From positions 1-64,000 of the forward strand of contig VXYV01000084.1 of NCBI GenBank assembly GCA_009845835.1: a stretch of DNA of 64,000 bases. The letters are read 5' to 3'. The notes under the pieces were generated by a model that ran no database searches, was not told where the DNA came from, and was given only the letters and a program-made list of their open reading frames with translations. The translations under genes and the position numbers were made by a program. This stretch comes from Gammaproteobacteria bacterium (GTDB lineage Bacteria > Pseudomonadota > Gammaproteobacteria > Pseudomonadales > Azotimanducaceae). This document shows positions 17,931 through 26,451 of the stretch, in pieces (position 1 is the stretch's first letter; every line of letters starts with the position of its first letter).

Positions 17931-18509
17931 CTACTTTACTACAGGAGTAAGCGTATTTGCTATCTCAATCAGATAACTATTCAGGTCCATCATTTGTTTA
18001 TAGGGGACAACGTCAGTTCGTTTTCTGTTTCTCTTATTCTCCAGCTTCCCGATGCGGTTTTTGCGTAAGTACCGAACATCCAAGTAATAATAATCATAAA
18101 TTTCGAGCAGTTCCATAACTGTTTGGTAGCCTTCTGGGTAGACATACCGTTCTTTGACACGTTTCTCTATTAATTCTCGGTCTTTAGTGGGTATCTTTTT
18201 CCATAATTGTGCAAGTCTATGCGTATGTGCGTATTCATACCCAGATTCTCTAGTTTTGAGTAACAACACTTTGAGAATTATTTCAGTCTGAAACGTTATT
18301 AGAACGGGCACAATGTGCATTAAACCAAAGTAAATATCTTCAGGTAATTCAGTGATTGCAAGCTGCTCCTCAATATCTAACTCAGGTTGGTTTCTCGCCG
18401 TTGTGTTCTTGAGTGTTTGCTGTCTGATTTTTTCTCTTGCACTCATCAGAAAGTAAATGACAGGTGTGTAGTAGTTAATAATCTTTTCAAGTTTATCTGT
18501 ATCGCTCAT
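17931..18509 (-). CDS. Helical protein, possibly HEPN-like
   Basis: This is a 192-residue, charged, all-helical protein. The centre reads FQTEIILKVLLLKTRESGYEYAHTHRLAQLWKKIP, which resembles the core of HEPN proteins (E-x-x-L-K-x-L-L...H-x-L-x-x-L-W). An Arg and a His are spaced close to the R-x(4-6)-H RNase motif (R-E-S-G-Y-E-Y-A-H, seven between). No partner nucleotidyltransferase is adjacent. It lies between an IS3 relic and a DUF4143 ATPase gene. The HEPN assignment is inference from pattern only; it could equally be an unrelated hypothetical protein. The start ATG (18507-18509) has a GGAGGGAGA-like purine run on the coding strand just upstream. Confidence 0.6.
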   Translation of the reverse strand: MSDTDKLEKIINYYTPVIYFLMSAREKIRQQTLKNTTARNQPELDIEEQLAITELPEDIYFGLMHIVPVLITFQTEIILKVLLLKTRESGYEYAHTHRLAQLWKKIPTKDRELIEKRVKERYVYPEGYQTVMELLEIYDYYYLDVRYLRKNRIGKLENKRNRKRTDVVPYKQMMDLNSYLIEIANTLTPVVK

Positions 18510-18868
18510 TCTCCCTCCGTCTCAATTGAGTTAAAGTGCGAAACACACTGCTTCAGAAAGTGAAACATGGACATGTTAAAGGACGCAAAATATTTTGTTG
18601 TAGTGTCTGTAATAATTTGGGGAACTCGTGGAGTTGTCCGCAAATCCATAGCCCCAGATATATTCGATTTGTTGAAACAATATTCAATTCAAAGTTTGGG
18701 TATTCGTATTTAGTTTAACAACGGTTACACTCTTCAGGAATTTTTGGATTTCTAAAAAGTCAACGGCGATCAACTAAAGAGGAATCCGTGTACTATTAGA
18801 TGCTGTTAATCTGCTGGTTCACAAATCGGTTCAAATAACCCCAAAACAAAACGGATCTTGAAGTACAT
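18510..18868. other. Intergenic, no gene seen
   Basis: About 360 bp between the helical protein gene and the end of the DUF4143 ATPase gene. A 60-codon frame on the plus strand (18536-18718) has no signal, no family resemblance and no ribosome binding site. No strong terminator hairpin or repeat is visible. Confidence 0.5.
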
Positions 18869-20035
18869 TCAAGCTCCATATCTTCCTTCCCATAGTTGTT
18901 CCAAAAACACAGCATAAGGCAAGATCTCAATTCCGTCGGATTGTTCTAGTGATCGTTCCCCAATGTAGATACAGACATAGTTTTGGAACACTTTTTCTTC
19001 CTTCAACGCACGTAATGAACGTAGATCTCGCTGGCCTACATGTGGTTTTGCTTTGATTTCAATCGCTGTGTGATTACCGAGAATAAAGTCCACCTCAAAA
19101 CCTGATTGTGATTTCCAAAAGTAGATTTTTTCGTCTCGAATGTTGTAATCGATCCATCCTTGCAATTCATTCAACAACCATGTCTCGAAGGCAAATCCGG
19201 CACGGTGTTCTCGGGGACGAATACTTGTACTCTGAATAGCTTGCGCGACTCCGATATCAAAAAAGTAAAACTTAGACCTAACAATAGGTTTTCGAATATT
19301 TGACTGTCTCCAAGCTGGTACTTCGATCGCAATCAACGTATCCTTCAGGAGTTCAAAATAGTCTTGAACCGTCGTCCGAGGCACTTGAGCATCACTAGCG
19401 ATATTGGCAAAATTTACAATTGTCGCGTTACTATGTGCGGCTATATCCAGAAAACGCGCAAAACTTGGTAAATTGCGCACAATACCCCCGGCAGCAATCT
19501 CTTCTTGAAGATAGGTACCCACGTAATTCCTTAACGCTTGTCTCGGTTCCGGGGACAGGTATACGATAGGTAACGTCCCATAACGTAGTGCTTTGTTTAG
19601 ATTAAATTCATTAGTAAGTTCGCGTGCAAGCAAAGGATGTAAGTTAATCTTACCGGCGCGACCACCTAGAAGATTCACACCGCCTCTTCGAAGTTTACGC
19701 GCACTCGATCCCGTCAGTACAAATCGAATACTTCTCATTTCGATTAATCGATGGACTTGATCAAGTAATTGAGGTGCCTTTTGAATTTCGTCAATGACAA
19801 CCGTGTCTATGTGAGTTGGAATACTTTCTTCCAGCCCTGAAGGGTTTGAATTTAAGAATAAAAAGTCGTTAGCGCTGAGCAAATCGAAAACTAAGGCATC
19901 AGATAGAGTTTCTCGAATAAGCGTCGTTTTACCCGTCATTCGAGGTCCAAGCAAAAACAACGAGTTGTGTTCCAAGTGCTTCTTCAAATTCAAAGCTCTT
20001 GGAATAACAAATTTGTTCAACAATTTAGCCGTCAT
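18869..20035 (-). CDS. AAA+ ATPase with DUF4143 domain
   Basis: This 388-residue protein has a P-loop LLGPRMTGKTTLI (about 28-40), Walker B TVVIDEIQKAP, and sensor RFVLTGSSARKLRRGG, the standard AAA_14 signature. It continues with ARELTNEF, then a winged-helix region with VPRTTVQDYFELLKDTLIA and YFFDIGVAQAI. The DUF4143 nuclease-like fold follows, with IYFWKSQSGFEVDFILG and TAIEIKAK (D and E-x-K). This is the more canonical of the two DUF4143 proteins here. A perfect 15-bp inverted repeat lies 6 nt upstream of its ATG. A truncated copy of its 5' end lies at 14790-15017, so this gene or its parent has been duplicated. The biological role of the family is not settled. Confidence 0.87.
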   Translation of the reverse strand: MTAKLLNKFVIPRALNLKKHLEHNSLFLLGPRMTGKTTLIRETLSDALVFDLLSANDFLFLNSNPSGLEESIPTHIDTVVIDEIQKAPQLLDQVHRLIEMRSIRFVLTGSSARKLRRGGVNLLGGRAGKINLHPLLARELTNEFNLNKALRYGTLPIVYLSPEPRQALRNYVGTYLQEEIAAGGIVRNLPSFARFLDIAAHSNATIVNFANIASDAQVPRTTVQDYFELLKDTLIAIEVPAWRQSNIRKPIVRSKFYFFDIGVAQAIQSTSIRPREHRAGFAFETWLLNELQGWIDYNIRDEKIYFWKSQSGFEVDFILGNHTAIEIKAKPHVGQRDLRSLRALKEEKVFQNYVCIYIGERSLEQSDGIEILPYAVFLEQLWEGRYGA

Positions 20036-20040
20036 TTAGC

Positions 20041-20073
20041 ATCTTAAATGACGATTATATCGTCATTTAAGAT
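20041..20073 (-). promoter_or_regulatory. Perfect 15-bp inverted repeat upstream of the DUF4143 ATPase
   Basis: Arms ATCTTAAATGACGAT and ATCGTCATTTAAGAT are perfectly complementary around TAT. The element begins 6 nt upstream of the start codon (20033-20035) and must overlap the ribosome binding site and perhaps the promoter. The octamer GTCATTTA occurs at the start codon and again in the right arm. It could be an operator bound by the gene product (the protein has a winged-helix-like segment) or a translation-blocking hairpin. Confidence 0.65.
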
Positions 20074-20444
20074 AACAAATCGATGCTGTCTCATAAAATT
20101 CGCACCACAATTTCCGTATCAGATGTGAACAGGGTAAATAGTTTGTTAATACTACGTTCTAACAGGAACTTTCAATTTCTCAAACTACGAGATCATGCTA
20201 GAGTATGAAGAATTACTGTGCTCAATTGACAAATCTAACTAGTTCCTAGAATATTTGCGATGTCTCTTCTCAGAACTCGTTTTTTGCTTCGCTAACAGCC
20301 CTCTGTGAAGACCAGATCCGTCAAGCAGGACAGCGATACACACCTGGGATTGATCCTGACTCACCAAATCTAAAAATAGATTCACTCCTCACTGCAGTTG
20401 AAAACATTGCCTGTGGCAAATCTGCTCGTGAGAGATTCCAATAC

Positions 20445-22862
20445 ATGTTCGATGACTTGACTGAGGCATGGAAGAGAGCCGAACACTGCAGCCAAAGATC
20501 CAATTTACTTCAGGAGCAATTGGACGAAGCCCGCACCTTTCTGTCCCCTATGATGGACAGACTGCGGGCACGTGATACCCATGTTGGAGAGGAATGGTCA
20601 AATCTTCTCTCTAGTATTGAAAACAATTTGATGGAAGACTGGAATCACTGGAATTCCGAGGAAACCAAACTCCTTTCAACCGTCAGCAACAGTCAGTACT
20701 CGTCTCACGGTAACACTATCCGTGCCCATATGCGCGATATCAATAGATGTTTAAATATATTGCACGAAGAGAAGCAATTCATTAAAAGTTCAGCGTTCAA
20801 AGTCTTGTTTGACCCCAAGCTCTTGATAAGTGGAGAATGGGGAACAGGTAAAACTCATTTGATGTGCGATTTCACACGGGTTCGAATAGACCGCAACCAA
20901 GTAACAGTTCTTGTTCTAGCTAAGAATTTCAAGGGCAATGTGCTCTCAGAAATATGTTCCCGGTTAGACGACGAGCAAACAACCACCGAAATTTTCGATC
21001 GACTTGAAGAACTAGCGCGTACGATGCCCGAGCGAGCAGTCGTCATCGTCGACGGAGTAAACGAGGGTCATCGAAATGAATGGCGAAAGGCTATCACTAC
21101 CATCCAAAAACTCATCTCAAAACGTACAAACATAGGTTTGATCGTCACTTGTCGGACACCGTTTGAGTCCTGCGCCTTTACAGAGAATGATTTAGAAAAA
21201 TTCCATCAGGTCACGCATCGTGGTTTCGAAGATCAGGAGTTCGACGCACAAGCGGCTTTCTTTGAATATTACAAACTGCCATTGTCTGAAGTCCCGTTAC
21301 TGAATAGTGAATTCTCGCGACCACTCACGCTGAAGCTGATTTGTCAATCACTACAAAACCTTTCAGGCAAAAAATTGAAGCAGGGATTCGCAGGTATAGC
21401 ATCTGGTCAAAAGGGGATGACTTATGTCCTTGAGACGTTCGTTAATCATGTCGGAACACCTATAGAACGTGAGTTTAGCCTCAGGACCAAGGGGTGTTGG
21501 GAACTGCTAAAGGGCAACGATCGGGTCGAAGATGAAGATGAGCGGACCGCGGGTTTTGCACCGTGTATGGCCAAGTCTGGACGGGATTACGTTTTACGAT
21601 CAGAGGCTGATCGAATCATTGCTGCTAACTACTCGAATTTGAAACCCGCTCAATGGCGCGAACTCCTCGAATCTCTAAGGGTAGACGGTCTCATCGATGA
21701 AGATGTTATTGGCTACAGTGGTAAAAACGGGTGGAAGTACCGTTCAGTATATCGGCTGCCTTACCAACGTTTCAGCGACCACTTGGTTGCTCGACATCTC
21801 CTCAATACGCAACTCGTTGTTACTTCGGAAGCAACGATCAAGCAAAGCTTTAAGGGAAATTCTCAGCTTGCGAAAATCTTCCGGATTTCCAATCGAGACT
21901 ATCAAGAATACGCAAAACCTGAACTAGCGCAAGCATTGATTACCGAGTTTCCAGTTAGAGTGAAGAAAAAACTTCCACCCGAGAAGTGTGAACTATTTTT
22001 CATGCTACCCAACCGTGCTAAGAACTTAAATGCATATTTCAACCCCTTCGTCGAAGGACTATTTTGGCGAGAACCGAAAGCGTTCACCCAAGGCACGGAT
22101 ATTGTGGTAAATCAGTACCTGCACCCACAATCTGGAGCGTGGGGACAAATGGTTGATGCTTTAGTAGCCGTCTCCACCAAACCAAATCACCCTTATCACG
22201 CGCGCCGGCTGTACGAATTCTTAGCGCGCTTTTCCATGGTAGATCGTGATCTACAGTGGTCCGAATACCTTCGTCAAAAGTACGCATCGCCGACCATTCA
22301 CCGCTTGCTGACTTGGGCGGAGAAGCTCAATGTGGCCAGTATGACGGAACAGGTTGCAAGAGAGCTTGTAGCTTTATTTTCCCTAGTGCTCACGACAGTC
22401 GTTCGAAAGGACCGAGACCTTGCGACAAAAGCGCTTGTATTAATTGGAGAAAGATATCCAGAAATACTATTCTCTCATGTTGAGACTAGCCTAAGTTTCA
22501 ATGATCCATATGTGTCAGAACGTATGTTAGCTGCTGCGTATGGGACAACAATGTCTCTAGTGAACTTGGAACAAGCAACAACGTTTCACTCTCAGCTCGG
22601 AGATTTGGCGAATGTCCTCTATCAAAAGATGTTCGCGCCAGGTGCGACCAACGCAACCCACCATACACTGACAAGAGACTACGCACTTGGGATTATTGAG
22701 ATCGCACTTAGTGTAAATTGTGTCGCGCTCCCAGCAGCCGCGAGCCAAAATCTTTCGGTGCCGTTCCCAAACACTAAAACAACGTTCGAGAGTGATGGTA
22801 CACCTGATCCAACGATCAAGGATTGCATTGGTCATGCCATTCAAATGGACTTTGAAGGCTAA
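20445..22862 (+). CDS. STAND/NACHT-like NTPase, N-terminal and central part (ends at in-frame stop)
   Basis: This is an 805-residue frame. After a helical N-terminal region it shows a P-loop LLISGEWGTGKTHLMCDF (about 127-144), Walker B AVVIVDGVNEGHRNEW (about 199-214) and a following IGLIVTCRTPFE sensor-like strand. It then has a winged-helix/helical region (FSRPLTLKLICQSLQNLSGKK) and a long helical C-terminal half. The D-G-x-N-E-G Walker B spelling is one I associate with large defence-type NTPases. Coding homology extends upstream of this ATG (ALCEDQIRQAGQRYTPGIDPD in frame), so the true start is probably further left. The frame terminates at a TAA, beyond which the same frame stays open for 390 codons. 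Confidence 0.7.
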   Translation: MFDDLTEAWKRAEHCSQRSNLLQEQLDEARTFLSPMMDRLRARDTHVGEEWSNLLSSIENNLMEDWNHWNSEETKLLSTVSNSQYSSHGNTIRAHMRDINRCLNILHEEKQFIKSSAFKVLFDPKLLISGEWGTGKTHLMCDFTRVRIDRNQVTVLVLAKNFKGNVLSEICSRLDDEQTTTEIFDRLEELARTMPERAVVIVDGVNEGHRNEWRKAITTIQKLISKRTNIGLIVTCRTPFESCAFTENDLEKFHQVTHRGFEDQEFDAQAAFFEYYKLPLSEVPLLNSEFSRPLTLKLICQSLQNLSGKKLKQGFAGIASGQKGMTYVLETFVNHVGTPIEREFSLRTKGCWELLKGNDRVEDEDERTAGFAPCMAKSGRDYVLRSEADRIIAANYSNLKPAQWRELLESLRVDGLIDEDVIGYSGKNGWKYRSVYRLPYQRFSDHLVARHLLNTQLVVTSEATIKQSFKGNSQLAKIFRISNRDYQEYAKPELAQALITEFPVRVKKKLPPEKCELFFMLPNRAKNLNAYFNPFVEGLFWREPKAFTQGTDIVVNQYLHPQSGAWGQMVDALVAVSTKPNHPYHARRLYEFLARFSMVDRDLQWSEYLRQKYASPTIHRLLTWAEKLNVASMTEQVARELVALFSLVLTTVVRKDRDLATKALVLIGERYPEILFSHVETSLSFNDPYVSERMLAAAYGTTMSLVNLEQATTFHSQLGDLANVLYQKMFAPGATNATHHTLTRDYALGIIEIALSVNCVALPAAASQNLSVPFPNTKTTFESDGTPDPTIKDCIGHAIQMDFEG

Positions 22863-22874
22863 ACGATAGAACAT

Positions 22875-24032
22875 TTGATCCCAATGCGGGCTAACTACAA
22901 CGACAAACACCCAGACAAGGTTCAGGTTCTAGCGAAAATTGAACGGCGCATTTTTGATCTTGGTTACCGAGCTAAACGATTCAAAAAGGCAGATGAAGAT
23001 ATCGGTAGAACGTCATGGAGACAGCGAGACCACAATAAAGTGGATCGATATGGAAAGAAGTACTCTTGGATCGCTTACTTTGAGATGTGGGGCGAACTTC
23101 AAGCCAGGAAAATATTACCGGATATACATAACGGAGAGAGAACACCAGATTGTGGAATTGATCCAAGTTTTCCAAAACGTCCCCCCGACTGGACTCCACC
23201 CTTTCCGAACCTGTTACAGGGTATGAGCTTTGACACTGACGAGTGGGTTACGGGTGATTTCACACCAGATTGGCAACCACTACTCATGGTCTCTGACATC
23301 AACGGACATGAAGGTGGGTGGGTACTTGTAGAGGGGTATGTTCGTCGCACAGACGAGAGTCTCGATCGGGAACTCTCTGCTTCATTGCGCGGACTATTTA
23401 TCGCGCGTAGAGATGCGGACAGTTTGAAATCGAAATTCCTTGAGGTAGATTATCCTGGAATCACCAAAATTCCCAAAGGAGCTACTGAATCCTATCTATA
23501 TGCAGGAGAGGCCGGACATCGTCAGAACTACGCGCTTCAATTATGTCAGAAGAACGGCCGTTACCGCAGACAAATCAAAAAAGCGTTTGATGGATACCCT
23601 CCTGAAATCTCTGTCGAAATCCCATATATTCATTTTGGCTGGGAGCCACATCATTCACCATACAACGAATTCTGGGGGTTTAATCTTCCCGCGCCTAGTT
23701 TAATTCAACGTCTTAACTTAGTAAGGAAGAACCGCAAAATCGACTTCTACGAATCAAACGGGAAGCCTGCTACTCTCTATCGAGAAGCAGGGGATGGTCG
23801 GATTGGAGATCATCACAGTCTTTTGTATGTTCGTGCCGATCTTCTTCGACGATACTTGACTGATACACGTCAAGTATTAGTCTGGTGCAACTGGGGACAA
23901 CGGGACTGGTTCAAAAAAATGGAAGATCACGAGTTGATCGATAAATCAAAACGACAACCAATCTACCAAGCCTGTGACCACATTCATAAATCTTTTTTTC
24001 AGTGGAATGCAAAGGTCAGAAAGATTGTCTAG
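22875..24032 (+). CDS. C-terminal part of the STAND/NACHT-like NTPase, separated by a stop codon
   Basis: This 385-residue frame is in phase with the upstream one and separated from it only by the TAA at 22860-22862. It contains IERRIFDLGYRAKRF and then RYGKKYSWIAYFEMWGELQ and GIDPSFPKRPPDW. These resemble the conserved C-terminal block (E/D-R-I-G-K-K-Y-Q-W-I-A) of the same large NTPase family, so it is not an independent gene. No ATG with a ribosome binding site opens it; the nominal start is a TTG. If translated at all, it would need readthrough or reinitiation 12 nt after the stop. Confidence 0.6.
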   Translation: MIPMRANYNDKHPDKVQVLAKIERRIFDLGYRAKRFKKADEDIGRTSWRQRDHNKVDRYGKKYSWIAYFEMWGELQARKILPDIHNGERTPDCGIDPSFPKRPPDWTPPFPNLLQGMSFDTDEWVTGDFTPDWQPLLMVSDINGHEGGWVLVEGYVRRTDESLDRELSASLRGLFIARRDADSLKSKFLEVDYPGITKIPKGATESYLYAGEAGHRQNYALQLCQKNGRYRRQIKKAFDGYPPEISVEIPYIHFGWEPHHSPYNEFWGFNLPAPSLIQRLNLVRKNRKIDFYESNGKPATLYREAGDGRIGDHHSLLYVRADLLRRYLTDTRQVLVWCNWGQRDWFKKMEDHELIDKSKRQPIYQACDHIHKSFFQWNAKVRKIV

Positions 24033-24525
24033 TAAATTAGTAAATATACGAGATACGTTCAATCATTCAAGCCGAAGGTCAAAAAGGACCTTATTGTCAA
24101 GAACAGCACTGCTGTTGCATTGTGGTTTTATTGGGGATTTACAAACTTTGGACACGGACTCCAATGATAATCGACATACCTAGATCGATCAACGTGTTCA
24201 ATTCAAAAAAGTGAGATGTCGATTGCTGATCAAAACGTGACGGAGAATGTGTCCCTAAAACGCTACGCAGACCCCACTGACTTGTGTTTCCTTATCCCTC
24301 GACAAGTTAGCCCTGGTAAACGTACACTTTTTTAGTCACTTATTCACATTAACCCAAACCGGAGTGCAAGTAATAGTTTCAGATGCTGAGAGTTGTTTGG
24401 TTGTACTCACTTTGCTATCACACTGAAACGGCTCGATAATTAATCGAGGTGAAAGAAAAATACTCGTCGTTGAAGTACTAGAAAAGTCGAACTTAGTACT
24501 TAATACGGAGAAACGAAAGATAAAT
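24033..24525. other. Intergenic, upstream region of the HEPN gene
   Basis: About 490 bp with no supported gene; a 69-codon frame at 23974-24183 overlaps the preceding gene and is not convincing. Near the right end a 17-bp inverted repeat (CTCGAT, spacer AATTA, ATCGAG; 24432-24448) lies 77 nt upstream of the HEPN gene start and could be an operator. A purine-rich GGAGAAACGAAAG precedes the ATG at 24526 and serves as its ribosome binding site. Confidence 0.5.
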
Positions 24526-25827
24526 ATGAAGATAGCGTCCCAAAATCACACTCCCAATTCGCCCATTGTTTTTGAGGACATTCTCATTACTCACATAAAC
24601 GGGCATAGTTTGGAAAAACCAATTGCTAGCCAGGTTGTCTTACACTTTACGCCGACATTTCGAACGGTAATAGAATCAGAGAATTTGCCGATCGAAGTGA
24701 ACGATCATCGTATGGAATCGCCGTTTGTAGTTACGATCGCGGATAAAGGCGAAGTTCCAGTAGTACTCGAGAGGTTGAACGAACCGATTTCGCCCAACGG
24801 TAAGTCAAGCGGTGCTCTCGCGTTAGCCAAATCACCATTTACTGTGATCCACCGAGATGAAAAGATTACTTCCATAAGGTTCAGCGTTCTCAATTTTCCG
24901 AAGTTTTTCGGAGGGAGAGATACTTGGATTGGTCGCCAATGCGTTGGTGCTACCACACTCACATATGATCGATTGCAAGTTAAGATTACCCAAGATTTAA
25001 GCCTTTCACAAAACAAAGAGTATTTGAACGAAACGAATGGTTATAGTGTAACACTAAATGGTGTCATCAGATTTACTGACGGAGCTGAACTTTCTGTAGA
25101 TGAAGCTAAAGATATTTTGCGGGGGTTACGAGCGTTTCTATCATTTGCTCGAGGTGCAGCGTGTGGTCTGACGCTTGTGAACACTACTTTACCTGATGAC
25201 AAATCAATCTTCTTTGAATGGGGAACGACGTATACGGAACCATGGCACTGCGGATACGACACTTGGTTACCGACGATAGTTGACGGTGGCAAAAATTTGT
25301 CGCTTGCTTTTAATGGCTTCTGGATGCTCTATTCGAATCCAAACTGGAAGAATGTTTTAACTCGTGTGATAGATTTATACCTCAATAGCAAGTCCACTGC
25401 GTACCATGTTGGAATCATTCTCATTCAGGCTGCACTTGAATCGTTGTGTAGCAGAATCGCGGATCCGAAGAATAAAACAGACACAACTGGCGAGTACTTA
25501 TCCGATTCAATTAAACACATTGGATTATGTACATCAATACCCTCTTCTTGTAAGAGTTTGGCGATGATTTTTCAGAATAACTCTTCAGTAAACGGCGATG
25601 GACTTATTGCCATTACAAAACTTCGTAACGACATTGTTCACCCTAATCAAAAATGTTCAGACAACACGGAAGCATGGATGGAAGCATTGAAATTGGGACA
25701 ATGGTATATTGAAATGATTCTGCTCAAGCAATTTTCCTATAGTGGCCGGTACAGGAATCGGTTAGCCAAGGTTGGAGAGAGCGTGTTTGAAATGGTTCCT
25801 TGGACGATTCAGGAACCGATTGGATGA
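24526..25827 (+). CDS. HEPN-domain protein, candidate abortive-infection RNase
   Basis: This is a 433-residue protein. The N-terminal ~260 residues are beta-rich with no family I can name. The C-terminal ~150 residues are helical and carry ALESLCSR (303-310) followed by ITKLRNDIVHPNQK, where R367 and H372 fit the R-x4-H RNase motif of HEPN domains (R-N-x-x-x-H). The layout of a large N-terminal sensor-like domain plus a C-terminal HEPN resembles ApeA-type abortive infection proteins, though I cannot claim orthology. It follows a disrupted STAND-like NTPase gene and precedes restriction genes, all consistent with defence. A clear ribosome binding site supports the ATG start. Confidence 0.7.
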   Translation: MKIASQNHTPNSPIVFEDILITHINGHSLEKPIASQVVLHFTPTFRTVIESENLPIEVNDHRMESPFVVTIADKGEVPVVLERLNEPISPNGKSSGALALAKSPFTVIHRDEKITSIRFSVLNFPKFFGGRDTWIGRQCVGATTLTYDRLQVKITQDLSLSQNKEYLNETNGYSVTLNGVIRFTDGAELSVDEAKDILRGLRAFLSFARGAACGLTLVNTTLPDDKSIFFEWGTTYTEPWHCGYDTWLPTIVDGGKNLSLAFNGFWMLYSNPNWKNVLTRVIDLYLNSKSTAYHVGIILIQAALESLCSRIADPKNKTDTTGEYLSDSIKHIGLCTSIPSSCKSLAMIFQNNSSVNGDGLIAITKLRNDIVHPNQKCSDNTEAWMEALKLGQWYIEMILLKQFSYSGRYRNRLAKVGESVFEMVPWTIQEPIG

Positions 25828-26451
25828 AGTGTAATAATTCAATAGTCGACAAATCGTGCCACTACTTTTCAAATTTCAACTTCGGATATTCAAAAGATTA
25901 GAAATCCGGAAATTGAGCACTGCGAAAGCAGGGCGTTGACGGTTAAAAAAATTTAGTTTTAGAATCCATTTAAAGTAACATGGATCCGAGCACGTGGTGC
26001 AACTCTAAACTCATGTCGAATGTTATGGATTCTCGGCGGTATTAACAGTTGGTCCAGAAGAGAGTACGTTTTTCGACTCACCCACAGAAAACATTTAGCT
26101 TCTTGTGTGATATTGATGCTGACACACATTCGATAAACGTCTATCCATACAACAGATTATCGAATCTTGTTCTGTGATGGCGGAATCTAAATCCTTTCAT
26201 ACTTTTGGACGAATATGGGTCTAAATTAAGACGATCTATAGAACTCGCACGATAACAATGAGCACTTTTTAGTTTGTTCAGAAAGCTCTAAATTAACCGA
26301 ATGGCTTCTTAAATTTCGACGGTAGAGTCAAGGATACTGCTCAAAAGGAAGAGCTTGAGTTCTTGGTTCATCTTCCGGAGCTAAACGCGAAATGAATTAA
26401 GACTATATTTTGCTAGTCGTTAACGTTAGTTTACCTGTCTGTGAATTCGTT
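25828..26451. other. Intergenic, no gene seen
   Basis: About 620 bp between two convergent defence genes. All six frames are broken by frequent stops, except for a plus-strand frame at 26410-26742 that mostly overlaps the restriction enzyme gene antisense. I see no repeats, hairpin terminators or IS fragments in it. Confidence 0.5.

Larger units (their letters stand above)
20260..24032 (+). pseudogene. Disrupted STAND/NACHT-like NTPase gene, whole extent
   Basis: Three pieces read as one protein. An ATG at 20260 opens MSLLRTRF and meets a T6 run at 20280-20285. Adding one T would continue as FASLTALCEDQIRQAGQRYTPGIDPD..., directly in frame with the ATG at 20445. The main frame then stops at TAA 22860-22862 and continues in the very same frame as TIEHLIPMRANYND to 24032. 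The RYTP-type N-terminus, the P-loop core and the DRYGKKYSWIAYFE C-terminal motif are, from memory, all parts of one family of large NTPases of about 1200-1500 residues. The full product here would be about 1257 residues. The gene is therefore probably inactivated by a 1-nt loss and a nonsense mutation, unless either is a sequencing artefact. Confidence 0.65.

Noticed and set aside
20445..24032. TAA reassigned as a sense codon, because the NTPase frame continues after TAA
   Set aside because: Many other genes here end at TAA with normal family lengths (for example TusC overlapping signals, repeat proteins and mcr genes), so a local nonsense mutation is simpler.
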